From Paraburkholderia eburnea (GTDB taxonomy: Bacteria > Pseudomonadota > Gammaproteobacteria > Burkholderiales > Burkholderiaceae): 64,000 nt of DNA. Below are positions 43,443-52,243 of this stretch, in pieces. The position numbers were made by a program, and so were the translations under genes. The stretch lies in assembly GCF_002917095.1 (NCBI RefSeq), contig NZ_PQGA01000010.1, forward strand, positions 1 through 64,000, in the 5' to 3' direction. The notes under the pieces are model-generated. The model was not told where the DNA came from, did no database searches, and saw nothing but the letters and a program-made list of their open reading frames with translations. Position 1 is the stretch's first letter. Every line of letters begins with the position of its first letter.

Positions 43443-44555
43443 ATGAGCAAGCTCTTCACACCGCTCGCCCTGCGTGGCGTGACGCTCGCCAATCGCATTG
43501 TCGTCTCGCCGATGTGCCAATACTCGGCCGAGCGCGGCGAAGCCAACGACTGGCACATGATCCACCTCGGCCATCTCGCGCTGTCGGGCGCCGCGATGCT
43601 GTGCATCGAGGCCACGGCCGTCGAGCCCGATGGCCGCATCACGCCCGGCGACCTCGGCCTTTGGGACGACGCCACCGAGGCCGCACTCGAACCGGTGATC
43701 GCCGCCATCCGCCGTCATTCGCCGATCCGCATCGCCATGCAGATTTCGCACGCGGGCCGCAAGGCTTCGAGCCACGTGCCCTGGGAAGGCGGTCAGCTCA
43801 TCAGCGTCGCCGATGGCGGATGGCTGCCGCATGCGCCTTCGGCACTGCCGCACAAGGACGACGAAACGCCGCCGCTCGCGCTCGACACCGCCGGCCTGAA
43901 CCGCGTGCGCAATGCGTTCGCGGCGACGGCACGGCGCGCGGCTCGCCTGGGTATCGACGCGCTCGAAATCCACTGCGCGCACGGCTATCTGCTGCATCAG
44001 TTCCTTTCGCCGATCGCGAACCAGCGCACCGACGAATACGGCGGCTCGCTCGAAAATCGCATGCGCTTTCCGCTTGAGATTTACGACATCGTGCGCGCGC
44101 AGTTTCCCGATGACCGGCCCGTTGGCGTGCGGGTGTCGGCGACCGATTGGGTGGACGGCGGCTGGACGCCCGATGACACCGTGGTCTTTGCACAAGCGCT
44201 CAAAGCGCGCGGCGCGGACTGGATCGACGTGTCGTCCGGCGGTGTCTCGCCGCTGCAGAAGATTCCCGCCGAGCCTGGTTATCAGGTGCCGTTCGCGCGC
44301 AAGGTGAAGCAGGAAACCGGCATGACCACGATCGCCGTGGGCCTCATCACCGATGCGTTGCAGGCCAACCAGATCGTCGAGGACGGCGAGGCCGACATGA
44401 TCGCGATGGCGCGCGCGATGCTCTACGATCCGCGCTGGCCGTGGCATGCCGCCGCGCAACTCGGCGCGACCGTGAGCGCGCCGCCGCAATATTGGCGTTC
44501 GCAGCCGCGCGAACTGAAGAAGCTGTTCGGCGATACCTCGCTCGGGCAACGTTGA
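43443..44555 (+). CDS. NADPH:flavin oxidoreductase, old yellow enzyme (NamA/YqjM type)
   Basis: 370 residues, TIM-barrel flavoprotein. Motifs: LANRIVVSPMCQYSA with the YqjM-type cysteine, QISHAGRKAS, EIHCAHGYLLHQFLSPIANQRTDEYGGSLENR, and a C-terminal PPQYWRSQP. It reduces activated C=C bonds of enones and nitro compounds with FMN and NAD(P)H in the cytosol. ATG at 43443; the upstream frame is not part. Monocistronic. Confidence 0.94.
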   Translation: MSKLFTPLALRGVTLANRIVVSPMCQYSAERGEANDWHMIHLGHLALSGAAMLCIEATAVEPDGRITPGDLGLWDDATEAALEPVIAAIRRHSPIRIAMQISHAGRKASSHVPWEGGQLISVADGGWLPHAPSALPHKDDETPPLALDTAGLNRVRNAFAATARRAARLGIDALEIHCAHGYLLHQFLSPIANQRTDEYGGSLENRMRFPLEIYDIVRAQFPDDRPVGVRVSATDWVDGGWTPDDTVVFAQALKARGADWIDVSSGGVSPLQKIPAEPGYQVPFARKVKQETGMTTIAVGLITDALQANQIVEDGEADMIAMARAMLYDPRWPWHAAAQLGATVSAPPQYWRSQPRELKKLFGDTSLGQR

Positions 44556-44884
44556 GCGCGAGCTTTGCATGAAGTCGGCGCATCGCGTGTGCGCAGTGCA
44601 TACGCGATGCAGGCCCGGTGTTGTGCGTTGCACGCGGCAGGTTGAACGAAAGACGCGCGAGCGTGTACGATGCCGGATGTGGCCAGATGTGGCGCGCCTC
44701 GCACTTCTCACGCAATTCATGCACGCTCACGAATGCGGCGCCGACACGGCGCAGCGCTTGCGTGAAGGGCGGAAGGGCGGCTTTTTCGGCACGGCGCGAC
44801 GCAACGTGCGGAACATACCGCGGCACGCGTGAGCCGCGAGCGGGAACGTCTCCCCAGTCCCAGTACTTCACAAGGATTCCATCA
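44556..44884. other. Intergenic region before SET gene
   Basis: No gene, repeat or terminator stands out. An open frame crosses it but only the SET part downstream is protein-like. It holds the SET gene promoter. Confidence 0.5.
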
Positions 44885-45385
44885 ATGAGTGTACGCAGGA
44901 TCGTCGTGCGCCAGTCGGGCGTACACGGCAAGGGCGTATTTGCGGCGGATGCGATCGAGGCCGGCGAACGGCTGATCGAATACAAGGGCGAGCGCATCTC
45001 GTGGAAGGAAGCGCTGCGGCGTCACCCGCACAATCCCGACGAACCGAATCACACTTTCTATTTCGCGCTCGACGACGGCGATGTGATCGACGGCAAGGTC
45101 AAGGGCAATAGCGCGCGCTGGATCAACCACTCGTGCGCGCCGAACTGCGAAGCCGAAGAAATCGAAGGGCACGTCTACATCCACGCGCTGCGCGACATCG
45201 CGGAAGGTGAGGAACTGTTCTACGACTATGGCCTCGTGATCGACGCGAAGCAGACCAGGAAGCTCAAGCGCGAATACGAATGCCGTTGCGGCGCACGCAA
45301 GTGCCGCGGCACGATGCTCGCGCCGCCTGCGAAGAGTGAAGGCAAGGACAAGGCCGCGAAGTCGAAGGGCAAGAAGAAGAAATGA
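44885..45385 (+). CDS. SET-domain protein lysine methyltransferase
   Basis: 166 residues. A complete SET domain: GVHGKGVFAADAI at the start, RWINHSCAPNC (79-88), and EELFYDYGL (109-117) with the catalytic tyrosine. A post-SET cysteine group follows (C133, C135, C140 in CRCGARKC), which with C84 can bind zinc as in eukaryotic enzymes. The C-terminus is Lys-rich (KSKGKKKK). Such enzymes methylate lysines using SAM; the bacterial target is unknown. ATG at 44885. A terminator follows. Confidence 0.92.
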   Translation: MSVRRIVVRQSGVHGKGVFAADAIEAGERLIEYKGERISWKEALRRHPHNPDEPNHTFYFALDDGDVIDGKVKGNSARWINHSCAPNCEAEEIEGHVYIHALRDIAEGEELFYDYGLVIDAKQTRKLKREYECRCGARKCRGTMLAPPAKSEGKDKAAKSKGKKKK

Positions 45386-45427
45386 CGGGCTGACATCGAC
45401 GCTTGCGCGTCGGGTCGTCGAAAAGCA

Positions 45428-45457
45428 CATGGGCCGCAATTGCGGCCCATGTTTTTT
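45428..45457 (+). terminator. Rho-independent terminator of the SET gene
   Basis: A perfect palindrome spans 45428-45451 (CATGGGCCGCAA and its complement) followed by six T. Confidence 0.9.
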
Positions 45458-45483
45458 GGTCGATCCGGTTTTGATCCTCGCGA

Positions 45484-47049
45484 TCAGAGATCGATCGGCG
45501 CCTGATGCGAAGGTTGCTTCGTTGTTGTTGTCATTGTCGCCGACGCCTGTTGAGGCGCCTCGCGATCATCGGCATGCACGCTGTCCGAGGCGATGCTCTT
45601 GCGCGTCACGGGGTCGCCCGGACGCCGCGTATTGAGCGGCACGCGCACGATGAAACGCGCGCCGCCCTCGGGCGCGTCTTCGTAATGCACACTGCCACGG
45701 TGCAGCGTCATGATGTCGTGCACGATCGCAAGGCCCAGACCCGCGCCGCTGTCGACGCCGCTTTCGCTCTGGCCGTCGCCGCGGAAAAAGCGCTTGAAGA
45801 GGTCCGCCTGCTGGCCGTGCGGCACACCGCGGCCGTTGTCCTCGACGATGATTTCGGCCATCGGCACGCCTTCGGTGATCGTCTGCGAGACGGTCACCGT
45901 GATGCGTCCGCCATCGGCGCGCGCGGGCGGCAGATATTTGAGCGCGTTGTCGAGCAGGTTCGCGATTACCTCGTGCAGCAGCACGGGATTGCCGCGCACC
46001 ATCAGCGGCGTGTCGTTCTCGGGATCGTCGAGGCGCTGGAAGCCCAGGTCGACGTGCCACGCAAGCGCGCGCGGCACCCATTCCGCGCCGGTCTCGAAGG
46101 CGAGCGTGGCCATGTCGATATCCACGAAGCGCGCCGCCTGTTCGCCCGGCTCGGCGCGCGCGAGCGACAGCAACTGGTTCGACAGACGCACCGCACGGTC
46201 GGCGGCGGCGCGCAGTTCGCGCACGGCGTCGCTGACCTTCTGCGGCTCGCGTGCGTTGACGGCTTGTTCGGCGTGCAGCTTCACGGCGGTGAGCGGCGTG
46301 CGCAACTGATGCGCGGCATCGGCGATGAATTTGCGCTGGCCTTCGAGCGCGGTCTTCAGGCGCCCGAGCAGGGCGTTGAGCGCGCCCGTGAGCGGACGGA
46401 TCTCGACGGGCACGTAGGTTTCGTCCACCGGCTCAAGCGACGTGTGGGTCTGGCGATTGAGCGAGTCGGCAAGATCGGTCAGCGGGTTGAGCTGCTGGTT
46501 CACGACGCGCCACACGATCACCCAGCCCGCGAGCAGCAGCAGCAGCAGCGGCATCATGATCGCCACGAGGAATTCGGCGGCGATGCGAAAGCGGTGATGC
46601 ACGGGCTGGCCCACTTCGACGACGATCGGATTGCCTTGCGGCTGCGGCACGCGCACCTGGGCGACCCGCACGCTCACGCCCTGATAAATGGTCTCGAACA
46701 CGTACGCGTAGTGCATGCGGCGCACGTTGGTGCCTTGCAGCGGCAGGTCGTGATCGCCGGCGATTTCGGTGTCGCCGTTGCTGATGCGGTAGACCAGATG
46801 CTCGACGGGGTCGGAGAACATCGCCTGGGCGAGCGGCGGCACGGTCACCGGCGCGTCGGGGCCTGCGATCTGGATCTGTTTCGAGATCGCCGTGGCGAGG
46901 TCGGCGAGCGAGCGATCGACCACGTGCTGCGTGTATTGCCACGCGAGCCAATAGGCGATCAGGCCGCTCATCAGCGCGAGCAGCGAAAGTGGAGCGGCGA
47001 GGCGGCGCAGCAGCGTACGGCGCAGGCTCGTTGCGGCCGGGAGGGACAT
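45484..47049 (-). CDS. Sensor histidine kinase, TctE-like
   Basis: 521 residues. Two membrane helices (about 15-37 and 170-192) enclose a periplasmic 2CSK_N-type sensor domain, then a HAMP-like linker, the dimerisation domain with phospho-acceptor His near 246 (FIADAAHQLRTPL), and an ATPase domain (DNALKYLP, EDNGRGVP, GAGLGLAIV). It would phosphorylate the response regulator encoded upstream. In TctE systems the signal is tricarboxylate, but here the ligand is not known. A 204-base gap with a hairpin separates it from the regulator gene. Confidence 0.92.
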   Translation of the reverse strand: MSLPAATSLRRTLLRRLAAPLSLLALMSGLIAYWLAWQYTQHVVDRSLADLATAISKQIQIAGPDAPVTVPPLAQAMFSDPVEHLVYRISNGDTEIAGDHDLPLQGTNVRRMHYAYVFETIYQGVSVRVAQVRVPQPQGNPIVVEVGQPVHHRFRIAAEFLVAIMMPLLLLLLAGWVIVWRVVNQQLNPLTDLADSLNRQTHTSLEPVDETYVPVEIRPLTGALNALLGRLKTALEGQRKFIADAAHQLRTPLTAVKLHAEQAVNAREPQKVSDAVRELRAAADRAVRLSNQLLSLARAEPGEQAARFVDIDMATLAFETGAEWVPRALAWHVDLGFQRLDDPENDTPLMVRGNPVLLHEVIANLLDNALKYLPPARADGGRITVTVSQTITEGVPMAEIIVEDNGRGVPHGQQADLFKRFFRGDGQSESGVDSGAGLGLAIVHDIMTLHRGSVHYEDAPEGGARFIVRVPLNTRRPGDPVTRKSIASDSVHADDREAPQQASATMTTTTKQPSHQAPIDL

Positions 47050-47195
47050 GATCGGTTCAGGCTTAGGGTAGACGTGGGCGCGGGGCCGGGAGGCGGTCCA
47101 CGCGGGCCTGGATCATTTTACGCGGGTGGACGCCCGCGCGGCACAGACGAAGGTGTCAGGGCGCGGGGCAGCGTAGAAGAGGCGGGAGAAAGTCA

Positions 47196-47223
47196 GGCGC
47201 CTCGCGGCAATGCGAGACGCCCT
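47196..47223 (-). other. Hairpin between response regulator and kinase genes
   Basis: GGCG, a bulge, CTCGC (47196-47205) pairs with GCGAG, a bulge, CGCC (47212-47222). It lies in the minus-strand transcript between the two genes and may uncouple their expression. Confidence 0.4.
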
Positions 47224-47253
47224 GGCGTGCCGACCGAGGCCGGCACCGGGGCT

Positions 47254-47940
47254 TTAAGCCGCCTGGCGGATTTCCTGCAGCAGGTAGCCGAAGCCGCGCA
47301 CCGTGACGATTTCGACACGGCAGTTTTCGAGCTTCTTGCGTACGCGGTGCACATAGACTTCGATCGCAGTGTCGCCGAGATCGCCGCCGAAGTGCGTGAG
47401 GTGGTCCTGCAGTTGCGCCTTGCTCACGACGCGGCCATGACGCAGCAGCAGCATTTCGAGCACCGCGAATTCGCGCGGCGAGAGTTCGAGCGGCTTGTCG
47501 TCGTTGAAGATGCGGCGATCGACGCCCGACAGGCGCACGCCGCCAAGCGACACTTCAGGACGCGGCACGTCGCCATGCGGGCCGCTGCGGCGCATCACGG
47601 CGCGAATGCGCGCTTCGAGCTCGGCCGGTTCGAACGGCTTGAGCATGTAGTCGTCGGCGCCCGAATTGAGGCCTTGCACGCGGTCATTGAGTTCGTCACG
47701 CGCGGTCAGCACGATCACGGGCGTATGACGGTTGCTTTGACGGAAGCGCGACAGCAGCGTCATGCCGTCGATGCCCGGCAGGCCGAGGTCGAGGATCACG
47801 AGCTCGTGACGGTTCTGCGTGAGGGCCTGTTCGGCGAAGATGCCGTCGTGGACCATGTCGACCGTGAAGCCGGCTTGTTCGAGGCTGGACTGGATGCCGC
47901 GTGCGATGGGGCGGTCGTCTTCGATCAGAAGGAGTCGCAT
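47254..47940 (-). CDS. OmpR/PhoB-family response regulator, TctD-like
   Basis: 228 residues. Receiver domain (1-120) with acidic pocket EDD and phosphoacceptor D51 in LVILDLGLPG, threonine and K in LKPFE, then a winged-helix DNA-binding domain (about 130-220; LSPREFAVLEMLLLRHGRVVSK, VYVHRVRKKL). It acts with the kinase encoded downstream. ATG at 47940. Divergent from the DUF3717 gene. Confidence 0.94.
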   Translation of the reverse strand: MRLLLIEDDRPIARGIQSSLEQAGFTVDMVHDGIFAEQALTQNRHELVILDLGLPGIDGMTLLSRFRQSNRHTPVIVLTARDELNDRVQGLNSGADDYMLKPFEPAELEARIRAVMRRSGPHGDVPRPEVSLGGVRLSGVDRRIFNDDKPLELSPREFAVLEMLLLRHGRVVSKAQLQDHLTHFGGDLGDTAIEVYVHRVRKKLENCRVEIVTVRGFGYLLQEIRQAA

Positions 47941-48059
47941 GGAATTCGCTCAAGTACAATGGGTTTAGCGTTCAGGCACGCCGTTCGCGGGCGCCGCGGA
48001 TGAAGCGGCGGCGCAGACCGGGTGGCGCCGCGTGCAACAGTTGCACGATCACGACCAGC

Positions 48060-48290
48060 ATGTCCGATATTTCGATCACCGAACTCGAAGCCGCGATCAA
48101 CTTCTGGCGCGACCGCTCGCCTTCGAGCGGCGACGAACTCGCGTTGTGCCAGGAGGCAAGTGCGCTCTCAAGGCCATATGCGCTGCTGATTGTACAGCGT
48201 CGGAACGTCTTCTCACCGGAACGTTTGGACCCTGAAGCACGCATTGCCTGGGAGTCTTACGTGTCCCTCAAGAATGGCCTTCAAAGCTGA
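48060..48290 (+). CDS. DUF3717 small protein
   Basis: 76 residues beginning MSDISITELEAAINFWRDRSPS with ELALCQEASALSRPYALLIVQRR, the DUF3717 pattern seen almost only in Burkholderiales. Function unknown. Soluble, no signal peptide. ATG at 48060. Divergent from the response regulator. Confidence 0.85.
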   Translation: MSDISITELEAAINFWRDRSPSSGDELALCQEASALSRPYALLIVQRRNVFSPERLDPEARIAWESYVSLKNGLQS

Positions 48291-48453
48291 AGGTTTCGAC
48301 GTCCGATACCCTGCATTATGCTTTCATCGCAGCGCATCTGCTCGCGGCGCGCCGTGCGCTTCGTTGTCTGACGCACGACGCACGCATTGCGCTGACTCGC
48401 GCTGACTCGCGTTTCCCCGGCATCTGCCGATGAGCGTCGTTCCATGCGGCTGC

Positions 48454-48759
48454 TCAGGTCGCGAGCGGTCCCGGCGCGATCGAATCGATGAAGCTTGCCA
48501 GTTCCACATCGCGCGTCGTGAGGCCGTCGGCCTCGTGCGTAGAGAGCGTAATTTCCACGCGGTTATAGACGTTGAACCACTCGGGATGGTGATTCATTTC
48601 CTGCGCCTTGATCGCCACGCGCGTCATGAAGCCAAAGGCTTCGTTGAAATCGGCGAAACGGAAATGGCGCTGGATGGCGTCGCGGCCCGCGACGGATTGC
48701 CAGCCATGCAGGCCGGCGAGCTGCGAGGCGCGTTCTTCGGAAGTGAGTCGGTTGATCAT
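48454..48759 (-). CDS. phhB: Pterin-4a-carbinolamine dehydratase
   Basis: 101 residues. It dehydrates the pterin carbinolamine made during phenylalanine hydroxylation, so the cofactor can be recycled. Motif: NHHPEWFNVYNRVEITLSTH with the catalytic histidines. ATG at 48759 gives the normal length; the longer frame is unsupported. It lies downstream of phhA on the same strand. Confidence 0.95.
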   Translation of the reverse strand: MINRLTSEERASQLAGLHGWQSVAGRDAIQRHFRFADFNEAFGFMTRVAIKAQEMNHHPEWFNVYNRVEITLSTHEADGLTTRDVELASFIDSIAPGPLAT

Positions 48760-48852
48760 GGTGGCACCTGTATGCGTTATACGTTTCGCGCCCGGCAACA
48801 GGCCGGGCCGATGATTGATTCTTCCACGGATGTCCCGGGCGTGCGAGCGCGC

Positions 48853-48890
48853 GCCGGGCGTACTGCGGCAATCGGCGCAGTACGCCCGGC
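48853..48890 (-). other. 15-bp perfect stem-loop between phhA and phhB
   Basis: GCCGGGCGTACTGCG (48853-48867) pairs fully with 48876-48890, loop of eight, no T run. In the phhA-phhB transcript it could slow RNA decay or reduce phhB expression. Confidence 0.7.
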
Positions 48891-48923
48891 CGAGGCCTTG
48901 CGTTGGCGTAAGCGCGACGCGCG

Positions 48924-49832
48924 CTAAACGTCGCCGTCGGCGAGCCAGCCTTCGCGCGTGCCGCGCGTGTAGACCGTGTCGCTCGCCAGCACGTCGCCGG
49001 CGCCATGAGGCTCCACGGCGATGAGCGGCTCAGGGTCCGCCAGGCGTGCCGCAATGCCCGCGCCCAGCGCGTCGAAGAGTTGCGCGAACGAGTCGATCAC
49101 AAAATAGGTCTTCTGGAACGTGTCGATGCGATAGCGCGTGCGCAGCACGCGGTCGAGATCGAAGGCAAGCCGGTTGGGCGCGGCGCTTTCCACGCTGTAG
49201 AGCGATTCGCCCTTGCTCGACACGATGCCCGCGCCGTAGATCTTCACGCCCTGCGCGGCGCCGGGTTTTGCGTCGGCATCGCGCATCAAGCCGAATTCCA
49301 CCGTGTACCAGTAGAGCCGCGCGAGCAGCGGCAGGGCGCGGTCTTCGACGGCGAGCGCCGCGCGTCCGTAGGCGTGGATCGCATCGGCGAAAACCGGGTC
49401 CGCGAGCAGCGGCACGTGGCCGAACAAATCGTGGAAGCAGTCCGGCTCCTGCAGGTAGTCGAGCTGGTCGGGGCGGCGCATCCACCAGGTCACCGGAAAG
49501 CGGCGGTTGGCCAGATGCTCGAAGAAGATGCGATCGGGCACGAGGCCCGGCACGGCGACGATACGCCAGCCCGTGGCGGCCATCAGGCGCTCGCTCACGG
49601 CGTCGAAGTCGGGTACGTGCGCGACGTTCAGGCCGATGCGCTGCGCGCCCTCGATGAAGGCCTCGCAGGCGCGGCCGTCGAGCAGCGCCATTTGCCGCCG
49701 GTAGAGCTGATCCCAGACCGCGTGATCGACCGCGCCATAGCGTTCGCGCGGCTGGTCGATGGTGAAATCCGCGCGGGTTTCGAGGCCCGCGTCGAACTGT
49801 TCCTGCAGTTTGGCGGTGGCGGCGATGGCCAT
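48924..49832 (-). CDS. phhA: Phenylalanine 4-monooxygenase
   Basis: 302 residues. It hydroxylates phenylalanine to tyrosine using tetrahydropterin and Fe(II). The iron ligands H134 and H139 (DCFHDLFGH) and E179 (YWYTVEFGL) are present. RFPVTWWMRRPDQLDYLQEPD is the family block. Bacterial single-domain form, no regulatory ACT domain. ATG at 49832. A palindrome upstream and a divergent Lrp-type gene suggest control by phenylalanine. Confidence 0.97.
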   Translation of the reverse strand: MAIAATAKLQEQFDAGLETRADFTIDQPRERYGAVDHAVWDQLYRRQMALLDGRACEAFIEGAQRIGLNVAHVPDFDAVSERLMAATGWRIVAVPGLVPDRIFFEHLANRRFPVTWWMRRPDQLDYLQEPDCFHDLFGHVPLLADPVFADAIHAYGRAALAVEDRALPLLARLYWYTVEFGLMRDADAKPGAAQGVKIYGAGIVSSKGESLYSVESAAPNRLAFDLDRVLRTRYRIDTFQKTYFVIDSFAQLFDALGAGIAARLADPEPLIAVEPHGAGDVLASDTVYTRGTREGWLADGDV

Positions 49833-49855
49833 GTTCGTAACGCTCCACTAAAAGC

Positions 49856-49873
49856 ACTTGCTGAAAGGCAAGT
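49856..49873. promoter_or_regulatory. Palindromic site upstream of phhA
   Basis: ACTTGC, six bases, GCAAGT, 24-41 bases from the phhA start codon, within a longer imperfect inverted repeat (49843-49884). It is a candidate operator for the Lrp-type regulator or a leader hairpin. Confidence 0.5.
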
Positions 49874-49973
49874 TTAGAGCGGAGTGCGTGCGGGAGGTGC
49901 GCGTTTCGGGTGGTGTATCGCCGTCACATGCGATAATCGTGCGTCACTTGGCTATTCAATGCAGGATATTTTC

Positions 49974-50465
49974 ATGCTCGAACTCGATCACTTCGATCTT
50001 GCGCTGCTCGACGTTTTGCAGCGCTTTGGCCGCGCCACGCATCAGCAGCTTGGCGAACAGGTGCCGCTCTCGCCTTCGCAGATTGGCAGGCGCTTGCAGC
50101 GGCTGGAGGCGTCGGGGGTGATCGACGGCTATCGCGTCGTGTTGCGGCCCGAAAAGCTCGGGCTGGGCGTGACGGCGTTCACGAGCCTGAAGTTGAAGCA
50201 CCACGGCGATTCGATCATCGAGCAATTCCAGCAGCAGATCGACGTGCTGCCGGAAGTGCTCGAATGTCATGCCGTGGTGGGCGACGCCGATTATCTGCTG
50301 CGCATCGTGGCGCCGGATCTGAACGCGCTGTCGTCGTTCGTGATGAAGAAGCTGATGCGGGTGCCCGGCGTGGACAGCGTGCGCTCGAACATCGTGCTGA
50401 CGACCTTCAAGCGCAACGGCCCGCTGCCGCTGGGGCATCTGGAGCCGGGCGCGGCGCCGCTCTGA
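49974..50465 (+). CDS. Lrp/AsnC-family transcriptional regulator
   Basis: 163 residues. N-terminal HTH (LLDVLQRFGRATHQQLGEQVPLSPSQIGRRLQRLEASGVI) and a C-terminal ligand-binding RAM domain (about 70-150). Such proteins respond to amino acids. It is divergent from phhA, so phenylalanine is the likely effector; this is inferred. ATG at 49974 has AGGA nine bases upstream; ATG at 49959 is an alternative. Confidence 0.9.
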   Translation: MLELDHFDLALLDVLQRFGRATHQQLGEQVPLSPSQIGRRLQRLEASGVIDGYRVVLRPEKLGLGVTAFTSLKLKHHGDSIIEQFQQQIDVLPEVLECHAVVGDADYLLRIVAPDLNALSSFVMKKLMRVPGVDSVRSNIVLTTFKRNGPLPLGHLEPGAAPL

Positions 50466-50497
50466 GGCGTGCCGCGCTTCAATCACTTCAGGGCGGG

Positions 50498-51025
50498 TTA
50501 CGCGGCCTGTGCCGGCGCGTTGAGCAGATCGACGTAAGACAGCGCCACGAGATCGCTCTCGTCCACGCCGAGCTTCTTGAATACGGCTGCCGCTTCCGCT
50601 TCGCCGCCTTGCTCGTCGTCGTCGGGGGCGAGCACCACTTCCAGTTCGACGAAATCGCCCAGGCCGTCCACACGGTCCAGGTGGATGCGCGTGCGGCCCA
50701 CCAGGTACACCTGGCGCTCCTTCGAGACGATGCCGCGCGTGGTGAGCGCGGTGGCCAGCAGCGAATGCATCGCTTCGGCGTTGGTGACGGGGCTGCGCGT
50801 GTAGTACGAGGCCTTGGGGCCGTCGCGGTCGTCGCGCTGGTAGAAGATCAGCTCGGGCGGCGTGCCGTCGTCGAATTGACGCAGCTTCAGGCGGCCGCGC
50901 GGCACATCGTAGAAGAAGTCCTGCTGGCGAAAGATCAGCGGCGCATCGGATGCGAGCTGGGCGGCGCGCTCGCGCAGGGCGTCGAAGTGACGGGCGCGGG
51001 CTTTGATTTCGATGTTGCGGGCCAT
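50498..51025 (-). CDS. CYTH-domain protein (class IV adenylate cyclase-like)
   Basis: 175 residues starting MARNIEIKARA, the EIKAR motif of CYTH enzymes, which act on triphosphate compounds with divalent metals. DFVELEVVL and further acid and basic strands of the beta-barrel are visible. Members are class IV adenylate cyclases or thiamine triphosphatases; activity here is undetermined. ATG at 51025. Confidence 0.85.
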   Translation of the reverse strand: MARNIEIKARARHFDALRERAAQLASDAPLIFRQQDFFYDVPRGRLKLRQFDDGTPPELIFYQRDDRDGPKASYYTRSPVTNAEAMHSLLATALTTRGIVSKERQVYLVGRTRIHLDRVDGLGDFVELEVVLAPDDDEQGGEAEAAAVFKKLGVDESDLVALSYVDLLNAPAQAA

Positions 51026-51219
51026 GCAAGCTCCTGTTGGTACGAGGAAACAATCGGCGAGGCTCGAAACGCACCGCTGCGAAAAACGCGGCGCGAATTC
51101 CGAATCTAGCAAAACTTGCGTGACCGCGCTGTTACACCGATGACAGTTTTTCCGGTTTTCGATGTCAGGCGAGTAAGGTTAGACGTAACCCCGTCGCGCC
51201 GCATGTTCATGAGCGCGGC

Positions 51220-52107
51220 TCATATCGCCCACTGGGTTTCGATGGCCTTGAGCGCCGCTGCGATGGCGGGCTCGTCGCGCCGTGCCGCGAGCGTGATGAA
51301 GGTGAGTTCGGTGGGCACCGTCACGCCTTCGACGATGGTGAGCGCGTGCGCATGCGCCTCCGCTATGGCCGTGGCGTCGCGCGCGAGCGTGAGTCCCACG
51401 CCCGATTTCACGAGATCGAGCATCGACGGCTCCTGATCCACTTCCGCCACCTTGTTGGGCCTCGCCCCGGCGGCTTCGAACAGACCGGACAGCAGCCGGT
51501 TATGGGCAGACGCCGGCGGCGTCCAGATCCACGGCAACGCAGCGAGCGCACGCCAGTCGCGCGCGCCTTTCACCCGGTCTTTCCAGCCTGCGGGCGCGAG
51601 CACGCGGTACTGGAAGCGCGTCAGCGTGAGGGTGTGGAAGGTATCGGGATCCGGGCCGGGCTGGCCGATGTAGTAGCCCACGTCGAGTTCGCTTGCGCGC
51701 ACCTGATCGAGCACCCAGCCCGACATGCCGTGGCGCAGCGCGGTTTCGATCTGCGGCCAGGTCTCGACCAGCTGGCGCAGAAAGCCGCCCAGGCGCAAAA
51801 ACGCCGGATCGAGGATGGTGCCGATGCGCAGCTTGCCGCGCACCTCATGCCGCAGCGCAGCAGCGGCGCGCTGCACGTCGGCGGCGGCGCTGAGCGCGCG
51901 CTCAGCATGGGGCAGCAGCGCCTGGCCGTCGCGCGTGAGCGTGAGGCCGTGCGAGGTGCGCGTGAAGAGCGTGACGCCCAGCGTTTCCTGCAGATGCTTG
52001 ATCTGCAGGCTCACGGCGGGCTGCGTGAGATGCAGATGCGTGGCCGCGCGCGTGAGATTGCCCTCGCGCGCGACCGTCGCGAACGCCCGCAACAAGGTCA
52101 GGTCCAT
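51220..52107 (-). CDS. LysR-type transcriptional regulator, probably of 3-hydroxypropionate genes
   Basis: 295 residues. N-terminal HTH (MDLTLLRAFATVAREGNLTRAATHLHLTQPAVSLQIKHLQ) and C-terminal effector domain. It is divergent from mmsA, with a T-N11-A type palindrome between them. In Cupriavidus and Pseudomonas denitrificans LysR regulators beside mmsA/hpdH respond to 3-hydroxypropionate. By position this gene has the same role; the ligand is inferred. Confidence 0.9.
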   Translation of the reverse strand: MDLTLLRAFATVAREGNLTRAATHLHLTQPAVSLQIKHLQETLGVTLFTRTSHGLTLTRDGQALLPHAERALSAAADVQRAAAALRHEVRGKLRIGTILDPAFLRLGGFLRQLVETWPQIETALRHGMSGWVLDQVRASELDVGYYIGQPGPDPDTFHTLTLTRFQYRVLAPAGWKDRVKGARDWRALAALPWIWTPPASAHNRLLSGLFEAAGARPNKVAEVDQEPSMLDLVKSGVGLTLARDATAIAEAHAHALTIVEGVTVPTELTFITLAARRDEPAIAAALKAIETQWAI

Positions 52108-52112
52108 GCGCT

Positions 52113-52133
52113 GATATTAACGCGCCTTATATC
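52113..52133. promoter_or_regulatory. LysR box GATAT-N11-ATATC
   Basis: Perfect inverted repeat GATAT (52113-52117), 11 bases, ATATC (52129-52133) of the T-N11-A LysR type, six bases upstream of the lysR start and about 110 bases from mmsA. Confidence 0.7.
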
Positions 52134-52243
52134 GCATTTGAGGATTAATCATTGGATCGGCGCGGCGTCGTGCGATTACGCTAAGGGCCGATCTGCACAT
52201 CGCGTGCGGACCCGGACGATAAACCTCCATCGAAGAGGGACAC

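Noticed and set aside
45505..48003. Plus-strand frame of 832 codons over the two-component genes
   Set aside because: No recognisable domain; the minus strand has complete kinase and regulator.
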